A stretch of 64,000 bases of DNA, taken from positions 124,001-188,000 of the forward strand of contig JAQWRY010000007.1 of assembly GCA_029243485.1 (NCBI GenBank), given 5' to 3'. This stretch comes from Candidatus Binatia bacterium (GTDB lineage: Bacteria; Desulfobacterota; Binatia; UBA12015). The position numbers and the translations under genes are program-made. Below are positions 1 through 9,690 of the stretch, one piece after another (the stretch's first letter is position 1; each line of letters begins with the position of its first letter). A model generated the notes under the pieces. It was not told where the DNA came from, did not search any database, and worked only from the letters and a program-made list of their open reading frames with translations.

Positions 1-1068
1 TTCAACTCGACGCGCGCGGAAAAGGAGAAGCTCGGCCACCTCTTCCGACTCGAGGGGAAGAAGCAGGTGGCCGTCACGGAGGCGGTTGCGGGAGACCTCG
101 TCGCCGTCGCGAAGCTCAAGGTCGGCAACACCGGCGACACCCTGTGTGATGAGAAGGTGCACACCTACTATCCGCTGCTTCGCAGCTTCGAGCCGGCCAT
201 CTCTTTTGCACTCGAGGCGAAGAACAAGGGCGAAGAAGACAAGGTCATGGTTGGCCTCCAGCGACTGCAGGAGGAAGATCCCGCGATCCACCTCGACCGT
301 GATCCGGAGTCGAAGGAGATCATGCTCGGCGCAATGGGCCAGCTGCACGTCGACCTCGTCGTCGAGCGCTTGAAGCGGAAGTTCGGCGCTGAGGTGCTCC
401 TTTCGGCTCCGAAGATCCCGTACCGCGAGACCGTCCGTTCGCGCTCGCAAGCCGAGGGCAGGCTCAAGAAGCAGACCGGAGGACACGGCCAGTTCGCGCT
501 CGCACAACTCGAGATCGAGCCTCTGCCCCGCGGGGCGGGCTTCGAGTTCGTCGATAAGGTCGTGGGCGGCTCGGTGCCGCGGAACTTCATCCCGGCGGTC
601 GAGAAGGGCGTCATCGAGACGATGCGCAAAGGCGCGCTCGGTGGGTACCCGGTCGTCGATGTGCGCGTCACGCTCTACGACGGGAAGCACCACGACGTGG
701 ATTCGTCCGAGATGGCCTTCAAGCTGGCCGCGGCGATGGGCTTCAAGGCGGCATTCGAAAAGGCGAAGCCGGTGATTCTGGAGCCCATCATGGCCATTGA
801 CGTGAGTGTGCCCGACGAGGCCATGGGCGATGTGCTCGGCGACGTGAATTCGAGGCGCGGCAAGGTGCAGGGCGTCGAGCCCAAAGGGCATGGTCAGGTC
901 ATCAAGGCGATGATTCCGATGGCTGAGATCCTGACCTACGCGCCGGATCTGAACTCCATGACCGGCGGCCGGGGTTCGTTCCACGTGGAGTTCTCGCACT
1001 ACGAAGAACTCCCGTCGCACTTCGCAGAGAAGATCGCGTGGGCTAAAAAGCAATCGGAAGGTTCTTGA
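1..1068 (+). CDS. Elongation factor G-like GTPase, C-terminal part (5' truncated by window edge)
   Basis: The reading frame is open from the first base, so the gene begins upstream and its GTPase domain is not visible. The visible 355 residues cover the end of domain II and domains III to V. The C-terminus contains the EF-G-type segment GHGQVIKAMIPMAE followed by LTYAPDLNSMTGGRGSF. The family acts in the cytoplasm as ribosomal translocase or as a translocase-like paralogue. The ending in a short KKQSEGS tail and the lack of neighbouring rpsL/rpsG/tuf suggest the stand-alone FusA paralogue (EF-G-like) rather than the str-operon EF-G, but this is inference. The stop overlaps the TTG start of the next gene by three bases, so the two are probably co-transcribed. 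Confidence 0.9.
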   Translation, partial: FNSTRAEKEKLGHLFRLEGKKQVAVTEAVAGDLVAVAKLKVGNTGDTLCDEKVHTYYPLLRSFEPAISFALEAKNKGEEDKVMVGLQRLQEEDPAIHLDRDPESKEIMLGAMGQLHVDLVVERLKRKFGAEVLLSAPKIPYRETVRSRSQAEGRLKKQTGGHGQFALAQLEIEPLPRGAGFEFVDKVVGGSVPRNFIPAVEKGVIETMRKGALGGYPVVDVRVTLYDGKHHDVDSSEMAFKLAAAMGFKAAFEKAKPVILEPIMAIDVSVPDEAMGDVLGDVNSRRGKVQGVEPKGHGQVIKAMIPMAEILTYAPDLNSMTGGRGSFHVEFSHYEELPSHFAEKIAWAKKQSEGS

Positions 1069-1622
1069 GCAATCCGCCGCGGCCGGGCTCGCTTGGCGCG
1101 CCGGCGGACCCCATGGCGAAGGACCCCGAGGTCGTCGCAGTGCTCGAAGGGCGGGACACGATCCAATTGGATTCCGAGTTGGTCACCGAGCCGGCTCCCC
1201 CCGAACGCAAGGAGTCCGTATTTGGGCGCGTGCGCAAGATGTCGGTACCCGAGCGCCTGAAACTCGCTATGTCGGGGAACAAGGAGGCGCGGCAGGTCCT
1301 GGCGCGGGATCCGGTCCGGATGATCCAGACCGGTGTGTTGAAGAATCCGCGGGTCACTCTCGAAGAGGCGCTCGCGATGGCGAAGAACCGAAGCCTACAC
1401 GGCGACCTGCTTCGGATCATCGCGAACCACCGCGAATGGGTCCGACACTACGCCGTGCGGTTGGCCCTCGTGCAGAATCCGAAGACACCTTTGCAGATCG
1501 CGCTCACGTTGCTGAGCGGCATTCGTGAGCGCGACATGCGGCTGCTTGCGCGCTCGAAGAACGTCGCGTCCGTGTTGCAGCAGCAGGCGAAGCGGAACCT
1601 GCTGCGGAAAGGCGGGAAGTAG
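1065..1622 (+). CDS. Conserved hypothetical protein, alpha-helical repeat-like
   Basis: This 185-residue protein has no function I recognise. It starts at a TTG within the stop of the EF-G-like gene, preceded by GGAAGG at 1056-1061; an ATG at 1113 is an alternative start. The N-terminal 50 residues are Pro/Glu-rich and probably disordered. The rest is predicted helical, with leucine- and arginine-rich segments such as VRHYAVRLALVQNPKTP, reminiscent of HEAT-like repeats in short proteins of delta-type bacteria. There is no signal peptide or membrane segment. It ends seven bases before the convergent lipoprotein gene. Confidence 0.7.
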   Translation: MSNPPRPGSLGAPADPMAKDPEVVAVLEGRDTIQLDSELVTEPAPPERKESVFGRVRKMSVPERLKLAMSGNKEARQVLARDPVRMIQTGVLKNPRVTLEEALAMAKNRSLHGDLLRIIANHREWVRHYAVRLALVQNPKTPLQIALTLLSGIRERDMRLLARSKNVASVLQQQAKRNLLRKGGK

Positions 1623-1628
1623 GGCGCG

Positions 1629-2198
1629 TCAAGGCGTCGGCGTTGCCTCCGTCGATGGCGTCGGCGTGGCGGTGGGGGACCGGAAGGTTCGAATGACACC
1701 GGCCGTCGCCGTCTGGGTCTCGAAGTCGATGTCGATGCCCGAGATCGACGCGGTCCAGCCGCGTAGGATGTCCTGCAGCTTGTTGTCCGGGTCGGACAAC
1801 TGGGCGAACTCGTCGCCCGGTTCGATCCTGCCGCACCGGCCTTCGTTCCTGCGGCAAATCCAGAAGGCCAGGTCGAGAGAGGACGTCGCATCCACCGTGA
1901 TCCGGAAGTCGAAGTTACCCGCCGAATCGGGGTAGGCCTCACCGGTTGGAAGGCAGCTCGTGAACTCTTCGGGTGGCGCGTCGCTGGGCAGGTCGATGCA
2001 GCCGATCGAGAGGATGGACTCGATCGGATCGCGGGTGTCGAAGCTGAGGATGTTTCCGCTCACAGTGAGGACCTGGGGTGCACCCGGCGTGGGTGTCGGG
2101 ACCGCCTCGCAGTTCAGGCAAATGTCGTCGCCGCCGCACTGAACAATCGCCAGCGCGAGAAGCGCCAGCCCGACTACCTGCCCCAAAATCCGCATCAC
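1629..2198 (-). CDS. Putative lipoprotein with Pro-Thr-rich linkers
   Basis: The protein is 189 residues, with a GTG start at 2198 or ATG at 2195. The N-terminus is a hydrophobic signal (VGLALLALAIVQC) followed by GGDD. This looks like a lipoprotein signal, although the lipobox (I-V-Q-C) is not the canonical L-A/S-G/A-C. The mature part begins with a short VPTPTPG linker, continues as a probable beta-sandwich domain with paired cysteines, and ends in a low-complexity Thr-Pro tail. Its function is unknown; a cell-envelope location is inferred. It is a lone minus-strand gene between two plus-strand groups. Confidence 0.75.
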   Translation of the reverse strand: MMRILGQVVGLALLALAIVQCGGDDICLNCEAVPTPTPGAPQVLTVSGNILSFDTRDPIESILSIGCIDLPSDAPPEEFTSCLPTGEAYPDSAGNFDFRITVDATSSLDLAFWICRRNEGRCGRIEPGDEFAQLSDPDNKLQDILRGWTASISGIDIDFETQTATAGVIRTFRSPTATPTPSTEATPTP

Positions 2199-2211
2199 CT
2201 GAAAACTCTAG

Positions 2212-3279
<1,068 letters not shown>

Positions 3280-3303
3280 GTCTCCAGCGCGGGGGCCGAG
3301 TCG

Positions 3304-4146
3304 ATGGATTGCGCAGCGATCGATTTCGGAGGCTCGGTCACCGACGTGGTCTTGCGTCGTGGAGACGGGTCGGAGGTGCTCCGGGCCGAGCAGGCGGTGG
3401 AACGCCCGACGGCGGCTGATGTCCGTCGCCTGCTCGAGGGCGTGTCCGCGGGGGCGGTTCCGCCGACGCTCGTGGCCGTCACTGGTGGTCGTTCCGGCGC
3501 GCTGACCGAGGATGTCGACGGCATTCCTCTCGTCGCGGTCGACGAGGCGGCCGCCACGGCGGTGGGTGCGGTACGCACGGGGATTGCGACGCCCGCGGTT
3601 GTCGTCAGCCTCGGCACGGGAACCGGGATCGTCCTGGCGCGCCCGCCCAAGGAGCCCGAGCGCCTGATCGGAAGTGGTGTCGGTGGGGGGACGTTGATCG
3701 GCCTCGCTCGACTGCTTCTCGGCACCGAGAATGTCGAAGAGATCGGCGCGCTCGTGCAGAAAGGCGACCCTGCCCGCTGTGACCTAAGCGTGGGGGACAT
3801 CGTGGGGCAGGGCGTCGGCCCGGTTCGCGCCGACGCGACGGCCGCGCACTTCGGCCGGCTCACGCGTTCGGATGGTTCGACGCGTCCCGAAGACGTGGCG
3901 GCGGCCCTGGTGCGGCTGGTCGGCCAGACCGCCCTCAGACTCGCGATCGACTCGGTCCTGATGCACCAGGCCGTCGGCATCGTTCTCGTCGGTCACGTAC
4001 TCGATATTCCCGGCTTCCGCGAGTCGATTCTGAGCACACCAGGGGTCGAATCGAGTTTCGTGCACATGCCCGCGGATCCGGGCTTCGCCGTTGCGCAGGG
4101 AGCGCTCGACGTGGCGCTCGCCGGGCGTCCCGACCTGGCAGGCTAG
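3304..4146 (+). CDS. coaW: Type II pantothenate kinase-like (CoaW/Fumble) protein
   Basis: This 280-residue cytoplasmic ASKHA-fold protein resembles type II pantothenate kinases, which phosphorylate pantothenate in CoA synthesis. The phosphate-1 loop is AIDFGGSVTDVVL at the N-terminus. SLGTGTGIVL near residue 105 is the second phosphate-binding loop. SGVGGGTLIGLARLLLG near residue 125 is typical of the Fumble/CoaW family. A C-terminal VLVGHVLDIPGF segment matches the adenosine-binding region. It lies between mdh and sucCD, whose product is succinyl-CoA. Type II enzymes occur mainly in staphylococci and eukaryotes, so its activity here is inferred. Confidence 0.8.
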   Translation: MDCAAIDFGGSVTDVVLRRGDGSEVLRAEQAVERPTAADVRRLLEGVSAGAVPPTLVAVTGGRSGALTEDVDGIPLVAVDEAAATAVGAVRTGIATPAVVVSLGTGTGIVLARPPKEPERLIGSGVGGGTLIGLARLLLGTENVEEIGALVQKGDPARCDLSVGDIVGQGVGPVRADATAAHFGRLTRSDGSTRPEDVAAALVRLVGQTALRLAIDSVLMHQAVGIVLVGHVLDIPGFRESILSTPGVESSFVHMPADPGFAVAQGALDVALAGRPDLAG

Positions 4147-4197
4147 AGGGGCGTATGCCATGAGACACGAGGTTCAGCTCACAACGGTCGAGGCGAC

Positions 4198-5361
4198 ATG
4201 AACATCCACGAACATCAGGGCAAAGAGATCCTCGCACGCTATGGCGTCGCGACGCTGAAGGGCGTCATGACCACCTCGGCGCAAGGGGCACGCGAAGCGG
4301 TGGAAGCGATCGGCGGCGATGGTCCGTGGGTCGTGAAGGCGCAGATTCACGCAGGCGGTCGAGGGAAGGCCGGTGGCGTCAAGCTCGTGAAGAGCGCAGA
4401 AGAAGCGGAGACCTTTGCGGCTTCCCTTCTCGGCAAAACTCTCGTCACGCACCAGACCGGTCCCGAAGGGCGCGTCGTTCGACGCCTCTTCGTGGAGCAG
4501 GGCTGTGCCATCGATCGCGAGCTGTACCTGGGCTTCGCGCTCGATCGCGACACGAGCCTCGTCACGGCGATTGCGTCGGCCGAGGGCGGAGTCGAAATCG
4601 AAGAGGTCGCCGCAAAGACGCCGGAGAAGATCCTGCGCGAGGCCATTCGCCCCGAGGTCGGCTGTCAGAGCTATCAGGGCCGCAAGATCGGCAAGGCTCT
4701 CGGTCTGCCGCAGAAGAGCCTCGGCAAGTTCGCCAAGTTCCTCTCGGCTCTCTACGAGGCGTACGTTGCGACCGACGCGGCGCTGATCGAGATCAATCCT
4801 CTCGTTCTCACGAAGGATGGCGACCTCGTCGCTCTCGATGCGAAGATGGGCTTCGACGACAACGCGCTCTTCCGCCACGCGGACCTTCGCGAACTGCGTG
4901 ATCCCGACGAAGAGGATCCCCGCGAACAGCAGGCGCAAGAGTACGATCTCTCCTACATCGCGCTCGACGGTTCGATCGGCTGCATGGTGAACGGCGCCGG
5001 TCTCGCGATGGCGACCATGGACATCGTGAAACTCGCCGGTGCGGCGCCTGCGAACTTCCTGGATGTAGGGGGCGGCGCGGACGCGAAGAAGGTCGCAGCG
5101 GCCTTCCGGATCATTCTCGCTGACACGAGCGTCAAGGCGGTTCTGATCAACATCTTCGGTGGCATCATGCAGTGCGACGTCCTCGCGACCGGTGTCGTGC
5201 AGGCCGCCAGCGAGATGAAGCTGGCCGTGCCGGTCGTCTGCCGGCTGGAAGGCACCAACGTCGATGAGGGCCGTAAGATCCTCGCCGATTCCGGACTCAA
5301 CATCATCACCGCGGCCGACATGGCCGACGCGGCGAAGAAGGTCGTCGAGGCGTCCAAATGA
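4198..5361 (+). CDS. sucC: Succinyl-CoA synthetase (ADP/GDP-forming) beta subunit
   Basis: This is the 387-residue beta subunit of succinyl-CoA ligase in the TCA cycle. It begins [17 protein letters not shown], the standard start of the family. An ATP-grasp domain fills about residues 1-225, with the glycine-rich [13 protein letters not shown] loop near residue 50 and ALIEINPL near residue 200. The CoA-ligase domain, with [18 protein letters not shown] and NIFGGI, follows. Length matches the usual 388. Its stop overlaps the sucD start (ATGA), indicating translational coupling. Confidence 0.97.
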   Translation: MNIHEHQGKEILARYGVATLKGVMTTSAQGAREAVEAIGGDGPWVVKAQIHAGGRGKAGGVKLVKSAEEAETFAASLLGKTLVTHQTGPEGRVVRRLFVEQGCAIDRELYLGFALDRDTSLVTAIASAEGGVEIEEVAAKTPEKILREAIRPEVGCQSYQGRKIGKALGLPQKSLGKFAKFLSALYEAYVATDAALIEINPLVLTKDGDLVALDAKMGFDDNALFRHADLRELRDPDEEDPREQQAQEYDLSYIALDGSIGCMVNGAGLAMATMDIVKLAGAAPANFLDVGGGADAKKVAAAFRIILADTSVKAVLINIFGGIMQCDVLATGVVQAASEMKLAVPVVCRLEGTNVDEGRKILADSGLNIITAADMADAAKKVVEASK

Positions 5362-6230
5362 GCATCCTCGTCGGAAAAGACACCAAGGTCGTTACCCAGG
5401 GTATCACCGGGTCGACGGGGCAGTTTCACACGCGCACCTGTCGCGACTACGGCACCCAGATGGTCGCCGGAGTCACGCCCGGCAAGGGCGGCGGCGACTT
5501 CGAGAGCATTCCGATCTACGACACGGTAGGTGAGGCCCGCGAAGCGACCGGCTGCAATGCCAGCGTGATCTACGTCCCGCCGCCCTTCGCGGCGGACGCG
5601 ATCATGGAGGCGGCCGACGCGGGCGTCGAGCTCGTCATCTGCATCACCGAGGGCATTCCAGTCCTCGACATGGTGAAGGTGAAGCGCTTTCTCGCCGGCT
5701 CGAAAACGCGCCTCATCGGGCCGAACTGCCCGGGCGTCATCACGCCGGGCGAGTGCAAGATCGGCATCATGCCGGGCTACATTCACCAGGCCGGCAAGAT
5801 CGGCGTCGTGTCGCGTAGCGGCACGCTCACGTACGAGGCTGTGCATCAGCTCACTCAGCTCGGCATCGGGCAGTCGACCTGCGTCGGCATCGGTGGCGAT
5901 CCGGTGAACGGCACGGGCTTCATCGACGTGCTCGAGCTCTACAACGCTGATCCGGATACCGACGGCGTCATCATGATCGGTGAGATCGGTGGTTCGGCCG
6001 AAGAAGAAGCGGCGGAATACGTAAAGCGAGAGATGAAGAAGCCCGTCGCGGGCTTCATCGCCGGCCAGACCGCTCCCGAGGGGAAGCGGATGGGGCACGC
6101 CGGGGCGATCATCTCCGGAGGCAAGGGAACCGCCGCGGACAAGATCGAGGCGATGAACGCAGCCGGCATCAAGGTTGCGGCGAGCCCGGCCGATCTCGGC
6201 ATCACGTTGAAGGAAGCGATGGGCGCCTGA
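5358..6230 (+). CDS. sucD: Succinyl-CoA synthetase alpha subunit
   Basis: The 290-residue alpha subunit binds CoA and carries the phosphohistidine. The N-terminal CoA-binding domain has [13 protein letters not shown] near residue 15. The phospho-histidine in [14 protein letters not shown] is His247. [10 protein letters not shown] near residue 123 is also characteristic. It overlaps sucC by four bases and is followed 28 bases later by ndk, so sucC-sucD-ndk is probably one transcript. NDK can rebalance GTP/ATP made by this ligase. Confidence 0.97.
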   Translation: MSILVGKDTKVVTQGITGSTGQFHTRTCRDYGTQMVAGVTPGKGGGDFESIPIYDTVGEAREATGCNASVIYVPPPFAADAIMEAADAGVELVICITEGIPVLDMVKVKRFLAGSKTRLIGPNCPGVITPGECKIGIMPGYIHQAGKIGVVSRSGTLTYEAVHQLTQLGIGQSTCVGIGGDPVNGTGFIDVLELYNADPDTDGVIMIGEIGGSAEEEAAEYVKREMKKPVAGFIAGQTAPEGKRMGHAGAIISGGKGTAADKIEAMNAAGIKVAASPADLGITLKEAMGA

Positions 6231-6258
6231 GCGCCTCGCGATTCAAAGGACCAGACTC

Positions 6259-6675
6259 ATGGCGGACAGAACTTTTTCAATCGTAAAGCCGGACGCGGTT
6301 GCCAAGCATGGCATCGGCCCGGTCCTCGCACGGATCGAAGAGGGCGGCCTTCGCGTGGTCGCCGGCCGGATGACGCGCCTCACGCGCGCGCAGGCCGAGT
6401 CATTCTATGCGGTTCACAAAGAGCGTCCGTTCTACTCGGACCTCTGCGACTTCATGACCTCCGGCCCCGTGTTCGTTTCGGTGCTCGAAGGCGACAATGC
6501 CATTGCGCGGTACCGTGAGATCCTCGGCGCGACGAATCCGGCGGATGCTGCGGCTGGAACCGTTCGTGCCGACTTCGGCACCGACGTCGAGAAGAACGCT
6601 GCGCACGGCTCGGACGGACCGGATACCGCGAAGGAGGAGATCAGCTTCTTCTTTCCGGCCGCCGATCTGAGCTGA
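6259..6675 (+). CDS. ndk: Nucleoside diphosphate kinase
   Basis: The product is 138 residues, the usual bacterial length. It transfers gamma-phosphate among NTPs and NDPs through a phosphohistidine. The start [11 protein letters not shown] and the active-site NAAHGSD (His116) are both present, as is a terminal EEISFFFP. It sits between sucD and rlmN in the same direction. Confidence 0.97.
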   Translation: MADRTFSIVKPDAVAKHGIGPVLARIEEGGLRVVAGRMTRLTRAQAESFYAVHKERPFYSDLCDFMTSGPVFVSVLEGDNAIARYREILGATNPADAAAGTVRADFGTDVEKNAAHGSDGPDTAKEEISFFFPAADLS

Positions 6676-6703
6676 ACCGAAGCCCGTTTCACGGGAGGCC
6701 CCG

Positions 6704-7789
6704 ATGCAGCCCGTCCACGCGCTCGATCCCAATTCCGCGGAGAATCTCGTGGCCGAGTTGGGTCTTCCGCGTTATCGGGCGGGCCAGCTCCTCTCCTGGG
6801 TCTACCGCCGCGGGGTCGCCGACCCCGAGGAAATGACTGACCTACCGGCCGCCGCTCGCGCGACTCTGCGCGAGCACCTGAGCGGGGCGGCGGTCTCGTC
6901 GCCGGACGTCCAGGAGTCCTCCGACGGGACGCGCAAGCTGGCGGTGCGTCTCGCCGACGGCGAGGTGATCGAGAGTGTGCTGATCCCCGACCGGGAACGG
7001 CTCACGTTGTGTGTCTCCTCCCAGGTGGGTTGCGCGATGGGGTGTACGTTCTGCGCGACCGCTCGTCTCGGGTTGAAGCGTCATCTGCGTGTGGAGGAGA
7101 TCGTCGGTCAGATCGTACTCGCGCGCGAAGTCGCCGCGACCATGGGGCCGGAGGGGAGGCCTCTCACGAACCTCGTCTTCATGGGGATGGGTGAGCCGCT
7201 GCACAATCTGGACGCCCTCTTGCCGGCCATCGAGATTCTCACGTCGCAGTGGGGCCTCGGTATCTCATCGCGGCGGATAACCGTATCGACTGTCGGACTC
7301 GTCCCTGAGATGCGTCGCCTCCTCGAGAGCACGAAGGTCAGCCTCGCCGTTTCGCTCGGCGCGACGACCGAGGAGAAGCGTCGCGAACTCATGCCTGTGA
7401 CGCGCAAGTACAGCTTGGCCCAGCTTCTCGATGCGTGCCGAAAGCTCCCGCTGCCGCGCCGAAAGCGCATTACCTTCGAGTACACCCTGCTCACGGGCGA
7501 GAACGACGCAGACGAGGACGCGCGTCGCCTGGTGGCCTTGCTCCACGGCATCCGAGCGAAGGTGAACCTCATCTACTGGAACCCGTTCCCGGGAGCTGAC
7601 TACGTACGCGCCACCCGTGACCGGACGCACCGATTCCAGCGGATCCTGCTCGATCACGGCGTCCACGCGAGCATCCGTGAGAGTCGCGGCCCGGACATCG
7701 CAGCCGCGTGCGGCCAGCTGGCCGCGCAAAGCCCTGCGGAGCCCTCGGGGGCGACGCCAACCCCGGAAGGCGTGGACCCGTCCTCCTAA
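6704..7789 (+). CDS. rlmN: 23S rRNA (adenine2503-C2)/tRNA methyltransferase RlmN, radical SAM
   Basis: This 361-residue protein methylates A2503 of 23S rRNA and A37 of some tRNAs. The radical SAM cluster motif CxxxCxxC is at Cys110, Cys114 and Cys117 within QVGCAMGCTFCATARLGLKRH. The second conserved cysteine that forms the methylated intermediate is Cys336, in AAACGQL. NLVFMGMGEPLHN and the KYS-type segment are also family features. The last 20 residues are a Pro/Ser-rich tail. A good ribosome binding site (GGGAGG) precedes the ATG. Confidence 0.96.
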   Translation: MQPVHALDPNSAENLVAELGLPRYRAGQLLSWVYRRGVADPEEMTDLPAAARATLREHLSGAAVSSPDVQESSDGTRKLAVRLADGEVIESVLIPDRERLTLCVSSQVGCAMGCTFCATARLGLKRHLRVEEIVGQIVLAREVAATMGPEGRPLTNLVFMGMGEPLHNLDALLPAIEILTSQWGLGISSRRITVSTVGLVPEMRRLLESTKVSLAVSLGATTEEKRRELMPVTRKYSLAQLLDACRKLPLPRRKRITFEYTLLTGENDADEDARRLVALLHGIRAKVNLIYWNPFPGADYVRATRDRTHRFQRILLDHGVHASIRESRGPDIAAACGQLAAQSPAEPSGATPTPEGVDPSS

Positions 7790-7828
7790 TTGCCCCACCT
7801 GGGGCCTTGTGCGAAAGCTCGACAACTC

Positions 7829-8698
7829 ATGTCAGAAGATACGCGCGCGACCCTCGGGGTCATCGGTGGAAGTGGTCTCTACGATCTGGACGATTTGTCG
7901 GACGTCCGGCGTGTGCGTCTGGCGACGCCTTTCGGAGATCCGTCGGACGAATTGGTGCTCGGTACGATCGGTGACGTCGAATTGGCGTTCCTCCCGCGAC
8001 ACGGGCGGGGGCACCGTATCCTGCCCAGCGAGCTGAACTTCCGGGCAAACATTCACGCGATGAAGCAATTGGGCGTGACCCAGTTGTTGTCGGTGGGCGC
8101 GGTGGGCTCGCTGAAGGAGGAGATTGCGCCGGGGCACGTCGTCGTGCCGGATCAGTTCATCGACCGCTCGGTCGGACGTACGGCGACCTTCTTCGGGGAA
8201 GGTATCGTCGCACATGTGCAGTTCGGTGATCCGGTCTGTGCCGCGCTTGCGGACGCGACCGCGGGCGCCGCGCGCGGCGCCGGGGCCGAGAACATCCACG
8301 TCGGCGGCACGTACGTGAACATGAATGGACCGCAGTTCTCCACCCGCGCAGAATCGAATCTCTATCGCTCGTGGGGCGCGTCGATCATCGGCATGACGAA
8401 TCTGCAGGAGGCGAAGCTCGCCCGCGAAGCCGAGATGTGTTTCGCGAGCCTGTCGCTCTGCACCGACTACGATTGCTGGCACGAGAGCGAGGAAGAGGTC
8501 GACGTCAGCGCGATCCTGGAAGTGCTGCGCGCGAACGCGCGTCTCGCCGCGAAGACGGTCGGCGAGTTGGCGGCCACGCTGCCGGCCGGTGATTGTGCTT
8601 GTCGACACGCTCTGGACGGCGCGATCATCTCCGATCTCGCTGCGATTCCCGCCGAGGCGCGCGAGAGGTTGCGCGTGATCGCCGGGAAGTATCTATGA
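7829..8698 (+). CDS. mtnP: S-methyl-5'-thioadenosine phosphorylase
   Basis: The 289-residue enzyme phosphorolyses methylthioadenosine to adenine and methylthioribose-1-phosphate in methionine salvage. I chose the ATG at 7829 because GVIGGSGLYDLDDL follows ten residues later as in the family; a TTG at 7790 is in frame. LPRHGRGHRILPSE lies near residue 55. NMNGPQFSTRAES and the MTAP-type TDYDCWHE distinguish it from ordinary purine nucleoside phosphorylases. It ends in a four-base ATGA overlap with the glycosyltransferase that opens the polysaccharide block. Confidence 0.92.
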   Translation: MSEDTRATLGVIGGSGLYDLDDLSDVRRVRLATPFGDPSDELVLGTIGDVELAFLPRHGRGHRILPSELNFRANIHAMKQLGVTQLLSVGAVGSLKEEIAPGHVVVPDQFIDRSVGRTATFFGEGIVAHVQFGDPVCAALADATAGAARGAGAENIHVGGTYVNMNGPQFSTRAESNLYRSWGASIIGMTNLQEAKLAREAEMCFASLSLCTDYDCWHESEEEVDVSAILEVLRANARLAAKTVGELAATLPAGDCACRHALDGAIISDLAAIPAEARERLRVIAGKYL

Positions 8699-9687
8699 CG
8701 GGGGGCGTGGCACAGAGCACCTGCGATTTGTCGGTCGTCGTCCCCTTCTACGAAGAGGAGGAGGCGATCGAGCCCTTCTTCTCCGAACTCCTGTCGGTGC
8801 TCGATCGTTTGGACACCAAGTCCGAGGTCGTGGCGGTCGACGATGGTTCGCGCGATCAGACCTTCGAGCGGCTCCGTACCGTTCATGAGGGGGATCCCCG
8901 TGTGCGGGTCGTCCGGCTGCGCCGGAATTTCGGTCAAACGGCCGGCCTGGCGGCGGGCTTCGAGCACGCGCGCGGGCGCGTCGTCGTGACGATGGACGGC
9001 GACCTCCAGAACGACCCTGCGGACATCCCGCGGCTTCTGGCCGAGTTAGATGCCGGCGCCGACGTGGTCTCGGGGTGGCGCCACGACCGCAAGGACGCGC
9101 AGTTGCACCGCGTCCTCCCGTCCAAGGTCGCGAACTGGATCATTTCTACGGTCACCTCGGTGCACCTGCACGACTATGGCTGCGGCATCAAGGCGTACAA
9201 GCGGGATGTCGTGTCGGAGCTGCGCCTCTACGGAGAGATGCACCGATTCCTTCCGGCCATCGCCGCCGACCTCGGTGCGCGCGTGACTGAGCTTCAGGTG
9301 AATCACCGTGCACGCACTCTGGGGAAGTCGAAGTACGGTCTGACCCGCACGATCCGTGTGATCCTGGACCTGGTCACCGTGAAGTTCCTCTCGGACTTCT
9401 CGACGCGACCGATTCAGGTCTTCGGACTTTTCGGCCTCGCCGTCACGCTGGCCGGCGGGTTGCTGCTCGCGTTCCTCGGGCTCGAGCGGATCTTTCTCGG
9501 CGTCGAACTCGGTGGACGCCCGATCGTTCTCCTCGCCATCGTACTGCTGATCACCGGCCTGCAGTTCATCACGTTCGGGTTGCTCGGCGAGATGCTCGCG
9601 CGGACCTACCACGAGTCGCAGGGGAAGCCGGTCTACGTGGTCGGTGAGACTCTCGACCCGGACCGGACGCCAGGCTCGGAGACTTAG
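8695..9687 (+). CDS. Family 2 glycosyltransferase, DPM/GtrB/ArnC-like, with two C-terminal membrane helices
   Basis: This 330-residue enzyme likely transfers a sugar to undecaprenyl phosphate at the inner membrane. The ATG at 8695 overlaps the mtnP stop. A GT-A domain runs over about residues 1-230 with VVVPFYEEEEAI at the start, and MDGDLQNDP holds the metal-binding DxD. Two hydrophobic segments occupy about residues 240-300. The C-terminus GEMLARTYHESQGKPVYVV is typical of polyprenyl-phosphate glycosyltransferases. The actual sugar cannot be read from sequence. It opens a run of polysaccharide genes. Confidence 0.88.
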   Translation: MTGGVAQSTCDLSVVVPFYEEEEAIEPFFSELLSVLDRLDTKSEVVAVDDGSRDQTFERLRTVHEGDPRVRVVRLRRNFGQTAGLAAGFEHARGRVVVTMDGDLQNDPADIPRLLAELDAGADVVSGWRHDRKDAQLHRVLPSKVANWIISTVTSVHLHDYGCGIKAYKRDVVSELRLYGEMHRFLPAIAADLGARVTELQVNHRARTLGKSKYGLTRTIRVILDLVTVKFLSDFSTRPIQVFGLFGLAVTLAGGLLLAFLGLERIFLGVELGGRPIVLLAIVLLITGLQFITFGLLGEMLARTYHESQGKPVYVVGETLDPDRTPGSET

Positions 9688-9690
9688 GCT

